Positions 58,044-64,000 of a stretch of DNA of 64,000 nucleotides are shown here, piece by piece. The DNA is taken from positions 27,965,857 to 28,029,856 of the forward strand of contig CAMTDV010000013.1 of assembly GCA_947069175.1 (NCBI GenBank), in the 5' to 3' direction. The notes below the pieces were generated by a model. That model had not been told where the DNA came from and searched no databases. It was given only the letters and a program-made list of their open reading frames with translations. Origin of the DNA: Scalesia atractyloides. Taxonomy: Eukaryota > Streptophyta > Magnoliopsida > Asterales > Asteraceae. Made by a program: the position numbers and the translations under genes. The number at the start of each line of letters is the position of its first letter. The stretch's first letter is position 1.

Positions 58044-60972
58044 ATCACCATCCCCGAAGACTCACACTATGGACTGCCAGACAAGGTGTCATTATTTAAG
58101 GCATCCAAGTGTTTGAGAAAAGGCTGTGTCATTTACATGGCACAATACACCATAAATGAACTAAAGCCAAACCTTGAAGATCTACCAGTTATCTCGGAAT
58201 ATCCCGATGTTTTCCCAGAAGAATTACCAGGCCAACCTCCAGATAAGCAAGTGGAGTTCAGAATTGACATCATACCAGGATCAGCACCTGTGGCTAGAGC
58301 TCCATATAGGCTAGCACCGACGGAGATGAAGGAATTGAGGATGCAACTAGACGAACTCTTAGAGAAAGGCTTTGTTCAGCCTAGTTCCTCACCTTGGGGA
58401 GCTCCTATCCTCTTTGTAAAGAAGAAAGACGGTTTGATGCGAATGTGTATCGATTACCGAGAGTTAAACAAGTTAACAATTAAGAATAGATATCCTCTGC
58501 CCAGGATTGATGATTTATTCGACCAACTTCAAGGGGCTAGTTACTTTTCTAAGATAGATTTGAGATAAGGATATCATCAACTGAAGGTTAGAAATGAAGA
58601 TGTTTCTAAGACAGCCTTCAGGACCCGCTATGGTCATTTTGAATTCTTGGTGATGCCTTTTGGGCTCACAAATGTACCTGCAGCATTCATGGATCTCATG
58701 AATAGAGTCTGCAAACCATATTTGGATAAGTTTGTCATTGTATTCATAGACGACATACTTATCTACTCTCGTAATCAAGCAGATCACGAGAAACATCTTC
58801 GGTGCATCCTAGAATTATTAAGGCAGAAGAAACTTTATGCAAAGTTCTCTAAATGCGAATTTTGGCTTAGAGAAGTCCAATTCCTCGGACATGTTGTAAG
58901 TGAGCGTGGTATCTAAGTGGATCCCGCCAAGATAGAAGCCATAATGAATTTGGAAGTTCCCAAGACTCCATCTGAAATTCGTAGTTTCTTAGGACTGGCT
59001 GGTTATTATAGAAGGTTCATTGAGAACTTCTCAAGAATAGCCACTCCTCTAACTACCTTGACCCGTAAGAATATTAAATATAATTGGGGTCCAAAGCAAC
59101 AAGAATCTTTTGAGATTCTAAAATACAAGTTGATCAACGCTCATGTGTTATCTCTACCTGAGGGTATTGAGAATTTGTTGTCTATTATGATGCATCACAC
59201 ACCGGTATGGGCTATGTGCTAATGCAAAATGGTAAGGTAATTGCCTATGCATCACGCCAATTAAAGGTGCATGAAAAGAATTACACCACCCATGATTTGG
59301 AACTGGGTGCCGTTATATTTCCACTAAAACTGTGGAGACATTACTTGTATGGCACGAAGTGTATTATATACACTGATCATAAAAGTATTCAATACCTGTT
59401 CAATCAAAAGGAATTGAACATGCGACAACGTCGGTGGATAGAAACACTTAATGATTATGATTGCGAGATTCGCTACCATCCCGGCAAGGCAAATGTAGTT
59501 GTCGATGCCTTAAGTCGCAAAGAGAGACTTAAACCTATTAGGATTAACGCCAAGAGCATTAAGCTCAGAATAGCTTAAGTGAAAAGCTATTAGATGCGCA
59601 AAAGCAAGCGTTATTAGAGGCTAATATTCCTAATGAGGGATTAGGCGGTACTGTTGATCAAATAACGCCTGGAAAGGATGGAATCCTAAGATTTAATGAT
59701 AGAATTTAGGTTCCAGTCCTTGGAGGACTTAGAGATCTAATCCTCCGAGAAGCGCATAGTTCAAGATACTCAGTTCACCCTGGGGGTGACAAGATGTATC
59801 AAGATTTAAAGAAGAATTATTGGTGGATGGGTTTGAAGAAATCCATAGCCACTTATGTAGCTAAGTGTCTGACGTTTTCACAAGTTAAGGCTGAACATAA
59901 AAAACCGCCAGGACTTCTACAACAGCTTGAGATTCCCACATGGAAATGGGAAATGTAACTATGGACTTAATTACCAAGTTACCTAAGACCAAATGTGGTA
60001 AAGACACGATTTGGGTCATCGTTGATAGGCTGACTAAGTCAGCACATTTCTTGCCAATTAAAGAGACTTATAGTTCTGACAAATTGGCTAAATTGTACGT
60101 GGACAAGATTGTGTCCCTACACGGTGTGCCAGTATCTATTGTATCTGACAGAGATACTAGATACACGTCTCATTTTTGGAAACGTTTCCAACAATCGTTA
60201 GTCACACGATTAAACTTTAGTATGGCTTACCATCCACAGACTGATGGTCAAAGTGAGTGTACTATTCAAACTCTGGAAGACATGCTCAGGGCATGTGTGA
60301 TTGATTTAGGTGGAAGTTGGGATGACCACTTACCCCTAATAGAATTCTCCTACAATAACAGCTATCATACTAGCATCAAGGCTGCTTCTTTTGAGGCCTT
60401 GTATGGGAGAAAATGTAGAACGCCTGTGTGTTTGGCAGAAGTTGGGGAAGCCAACTATCAGGACCGGAGATTGTCCTGGAGACCACGAAAAGATTATACA
60501 AATCCGTGATCGTCTCAAAGCTGCCAGAGATAGGCAGAAGAGCCATGCTGACAAGAGGCTTAAACCTCTTAAGTTCCAAGTAGGGGACAAAGTCATGTTA
60601 AAGGTATCACCGTGGAAAGGTGTGATGCGTTTTGGAAAGAAGGGTAAGTTGAGCCCAAGATATATTGGACCTTTCGAGATAATCGAATGTGTCGGCACTG
60701 TAGCTTATAAGCTCAGGTTGCCTGAGGAGCTTAGTGGAATCCATGATGTATTCCATATATCTAATCTTAAGAAATGACTAGCCGATGAGTCGCTAGCAAT
60801 GTCACATAAAGATGTGCAAATAGATGAAAACCTGAGGTTTGTTGAAAAACCTATTTCGATCGACAATCGACAGGTTAAGAAGCTCCGAAGAAAAATGATA
60901 CCTATAGTAAAGGTTAAGTGGGACGCTTTTAGAGGTCTTGAGTATACATGGGAGGTTGAATCCACTATGTGA
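58044..60972 (+). pseudogene. pol: pol of unit 3 after the insertion: RT, RNase H, INT, chromodomain-like tail
   Basis: Host unit sequence resumes at ATCACCATCCCC. The protease-RT linker and the RT N-terminus (MRMCIDYRELNKLTIKNRYP) are intact here, unlike in units 1 and 2. A stop follows KIDLR (58566-58568). FIDDILIYS and PFGLTN are kept. A stop at 58914-58916 is shared by all three units. RNase H is frameshifted near 59175 and ends early (59578). Integrase has a stop near 59707 and a frameshift near 59955, but its catalytic core is open at 59940-60509 with both Asp (VIVDRLTKSAHF, VSDRDTRY; Asp at 60147-60149) and the Glu in DGQSE. An indel near 60452 and a stop at 60775-60777 precede the chromodomain-like tail. 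Confidence 0.92.
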
Positions 60973-61023
60973 CAAAAATACCCCCATCTTTTTGAATAAA
61001 ATCTCGAGGTCGAGATTTCTTTT

Positions 61024-61036
61024 AAGGGGGTGAGGA
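61024..61036 (+). other. Polypurine tract of unit 3
   Basis: AAGGGGGTGAGGA directly before LTR 4. Confidence 0.88.
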
Positions 61037-64000
61037 TGTAACACCCTGTAAAATCGTGTCCAATAGTATAGTGACACATGTTGTATTTTAAATATAGTCT
61101 GTTAAAAGACGAATAAGGACTAAAGACGTCAACATGCTCAATCTGAGCCTCTGAGTGATGGTCCGATGTCGACATGCATAAATAACAGTCTCCGAGTGAC
61201 TGATATGTCAACATTCTTAAATCATTAGCCTCTGAGTGGCTGATATGTCAACATGCTTGAAATTTGGCCTCTGAGTGACTGATATGTCAACATGCCCAGC
61301 CTCTGAGTGACATCGGAATCAAAATGCTTATAATAAGCCTTTGAGTGATCTTTTGCGAAGTCCTAACTCTCATACGTGCCATTTGTTGGACGAGAGAGTT
61401 CAATTTGTAAATATGTGAAAGTTGGTTGATGGAGGGATTAATAGTGTCAACATGTTAATTTATACCTCTGAGTGACCATTTAACGTACCGAGAGCTCGAC
61501 AATGTCCGGGCATAATCCCGGGCACGCCAAATATTGGCTACAGAGGGCTAAAATTGCCAAAAAGGTGTTTAAAAAGGTTTTTAAAAGCTTTTTAAAGTTA
61601 AGGGGCTAAAGAGTCAAAGTTTGAAACTGGCTAAGGGGTGGTCGCGGGCTGCGAGAGACTTGGTCTGTGTCTCTCGCGGGGCGCGAGAGAGCCTCTGCTG
61701 CAGAAAGTTTTGTTTAGAGACAAAACAAAAGTCCAAAACCATTAATTCGAAACCATGGCTTCTCTAAACTGCTATGCCACGTTTTGGGACACTTGTAAGC
61801 TTCTTCTTACACCCCTAAACACCTGGCTTCACCTCCTTTGAGCTCTCCAACTATGAATAGGTGCTTAAGTTCATCATTTCAACTTGCACCTTTCTCATTC
61901 ATTTTTCTCTCTCCTCTGGAAGTTCCTAACTAAAAGGAGCAATCCAACGTAGTTCTTTTGCATCTTGGAATCACTGGTAAGTGTTCCTTCTTTGTGCATT
62001 TTCGTTTGTAGGCTTTTATTGCCAAAAGTCAAGCGTTTTGCAGAAACGCTTTGAATTTCGGTTAAGAAGAGTATGATCAAGCCATTATTCGAAATGAACA
62101 TGGCTAAGTGATCATAATAAGGTAGGTGTTAGTCCCTATAAAGGGCACCTCCTGAAGATCACGTTTGCTAGACCAATTGACGGGTCAAATTATGCAAATA
62201 AAAAGTCAAAACAGGCCATTTTTTGGAAAAATCATAAATTGATCTTATATATGTTATGAAACCTGTTTGAAACTTAAACAAGTTGGTAATAATTGTTAGA
62301 ACATGTAAGAACATGTTCGGCTTGTCAATTTCAGTTATAGGGTCGGTTCGCAACCGAAAGTCGTGAAGTTTGACTTCTGCTTTGAGTTTCGATTCTGACC
62401 CGATTTAGATTAGTTACTTACTGATCTAAAGTTGCATTATGATCGTAATATAATGTAGCATAACCCTCTGAGGTTATATTACATGATCATAATCAGAATC
62501 CAAGTTTATGCGCAAGTTCCATAATTATGCCATATTTGACCAAAATGCCCTTTTTGCATAAAACAAGGTTTTAAATGGTAATGAACTTGAAAATGAGTTT
62601 CTGCTGATGTAATATTATAAGTAGGATTATTTGGAATGTTAAACCAAGTTATAAACTGAGTTTTCAATCAAGTCCTTAAACTAGATAAATGGCGATTTTA
62701 GCCCTTGTGGCTCATAAAATAGTTTTAATCAAATCTTTTCAAGGTAAATCTTTTACCTACTGATATGTTATATTAAATAACATATCTAAGATATTTTAAT
62801 CTAAACTTAACATCAGTTTTCATAAACATCACATAAAGACGTCATTTTACGACATAAGCGCCGTTTAGGCGCATAGTTCGGTTTTGAACCATATTAATGG
62901 ACCAAGACTTGTTACCTACTGATTTTAAAACTCAGTAGGTAGATGTTATAAACTCAGAATCCCAAATAATTTATAAACTATGTGTAAAATGACCAAAATG
63001 CCCCTTCGGTGCATAGTTTGGTCATAAAAGGTAAAATACACATATAATTGATATCCTACTGACATTATATCATAAATAAAGTATTTTTCTAGAATACTTA
63101 TAACAATGACATTAAATTATAGTCAAGTTCCTTTTATACGGTATATAATTACCGAAATGCCCTTATAAGGCATAGTTTCGTTTTAAAACCATAACGGACA
63201 TACAAGTTGATATCCTACTGATATCTTAACTTATTTAAAGTATAATGGCATATAGAACTTGTCCATAACTTATCCGGTTACCCTATATCGCTAAGATGCG
63301 CACAGTTACGTATATGTAACTATTTTTACAGAAATTAACCGAAACGGGTTTAACCTTGTCATTTAAGTTTCAAAATCCAGAATGTATATAGTTTACCCAT
63401 ATTAAACAAGTCAGGGTACTTGTTGGGATTAAACTACATTCTATCCAATCATCGTTTAATCTAGTGTTATACGTTTTGTTCAAATACGCTAGTCGGTCTA
63501 AGTCTATGACTTAAATAAGACCGTTAGTATTTAATTGGTTAGTTTATGCCATAATCCAGACTTGAGACTTGCCGGTAAATGCTATCTGCACTTAGTCCTT
63601 TTTGTGTATGACTGAGTTATTAAAACAATTAAAGAAGACTAGCTCAGGTAAATACTCTTGCTTATTTCCCCTATACGGGCTTGGGTTACAGTAAATTATT
63701 ACCGCTTGGTCGGAAATGGGATTCTTTCGAACGCCGGTTCAGGGATAATAAATCCACATATTCTGTTTTAATCAGTTTTGTTTGATAATTTAAACATCGG
63801 GGGTTAACTACTGTGTCCTTGATATCCTCGGCTCATTTTACAATAGAAATGGCCACGACCTTAGCGCGGGTGTAGGCATACACCCGATAGACACTCAATT
63901 ATGCATTCCCACAAGGCTGGAAGGAATTGACTCCTTCGTGAGTCCAAAGTGGTGTGTACGTTAATTTTGTCTCGGTCTCCGTACCGAGCCCCGTATGTAT
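61037..64000 (+). mobile_element. Array LTR 4 (cut by the window end)
   Basis: Starts TGTAACACCC; 2964 bp are visible. It lacks the LTR2/LTR3-specific bases and has its own deletion near 62930 ('aaaactcagtaggtagatg'). The window ends before the site of the 128-bp deletion, so its state there is unknown. Confidence 0.92.

Larger units (their letters stand above)
24728..64000 (+). mobile_element. Tandem array of three Tekay-like chromovirus units sharing LTRs
   Basis: The order is LTR1 (24728-28154), unit 1 (28155-35408), LTR2 (35409-38721), unit 2 (38722-45493), LTR3 (45494-48807), unit 3 (48808-61036), LTR4 (61037 to the window end). Every internal region starts with the same tRNA-iMet PBS and ends with the same polypurine tract, and single LTRs separate the units. 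All are on the plus strand. Chromovirus assignment rests on the pol order PR-RT-RH-INT and a chromodomain-like C-terminus; Tekay is the best-fitting clade. The bases before LTR1 are TGGAA; the matching right flank lies outside the window. Confidence 0.93.

Overview
The window is plant nuclear DNA made almost entirely of transposable elements. I found no host protein-coding gene I can support. The organism is a eudicot with a repeat-rich genome; Asteraceae is my best guess from the look of the LTR families, but the sequence does not prove it. Evidence for a plant: Ty3/gypsy chromovirus pol with a C-terminal chromodomain-like tail, initiator-Met and tRNA-Asp primer-binding sites (PBS), an Athila-type gag, and MITEs and SINE-like pieces.

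Left part (1-20246): a graveyard of old fragments. It holds the tip of a minus-strand LTR (1-143), two foldback or MITE-like elements (1741-2441, 4033-4970), a 401-bp Ty1/copia-like solo LTR with a perfect AAAAT target duplication (5266-5666), two SINE-like pieces, a second short solo LTR (6784-7094), a 1.96-kb gypsy solo LTR (7180-9143), a truncated minus-strand copy of the LTR that builds the right-hand array (9693-12067), a minus-strand LTR candidate (14035-17376), a long-TIR MITE (17388-17595), and a minus-strand LTR fragment carrying a 21-bp minisatellite (17921-20246).

Middle (20247-24727): the 5' LTR, tRNA-Asp PBS, broken gag and protease of an Athila-type element that has no RT, RNase H or integrase. 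It is cut off on the right by the next element.

Right part (24728-64000): a tandem array LTR-internal-LTR-internal-LTR-internal-LTR of one Tekay-like chromovirus. Neighbouring units share single LTRs of about 3.3-3.4 kb. Each internal region runs: tRNA-iMet PBS, an extra Pro/His-rich ORF (ORF1), a 67-bp tandem repeat block (9, 7 and 8 copies), gag with three zinc knuckles, PR, RT, RNase H, integrase, chromodomain-like tail, polypurine tract. All three gag-pols are dead. Diagnostic bases show that unit 2 is unit-3-like in its 5' part and unit-1-like in its 3' part, with the switch in about 41427-41517. The two inner LTRs share a 128-bp deletion. This is the pattern expected from unequal crossing-over between two units.

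Unit 3 is interrupted by a second chromovirus-type element (52685 to about 57490): a full LTR, a PBS and gag only. That LTR contains three direct tRNA-like segments 167-170 bp apart whose D-arm-like hairpins show compensatory base-pair changes, plus a fourth tRNA-like T-arm on the minus strand. Insertion order inferred from nesting: 17921 LTR, then the Athila-like element, then the Tekay-like array, then the element in unit 3.
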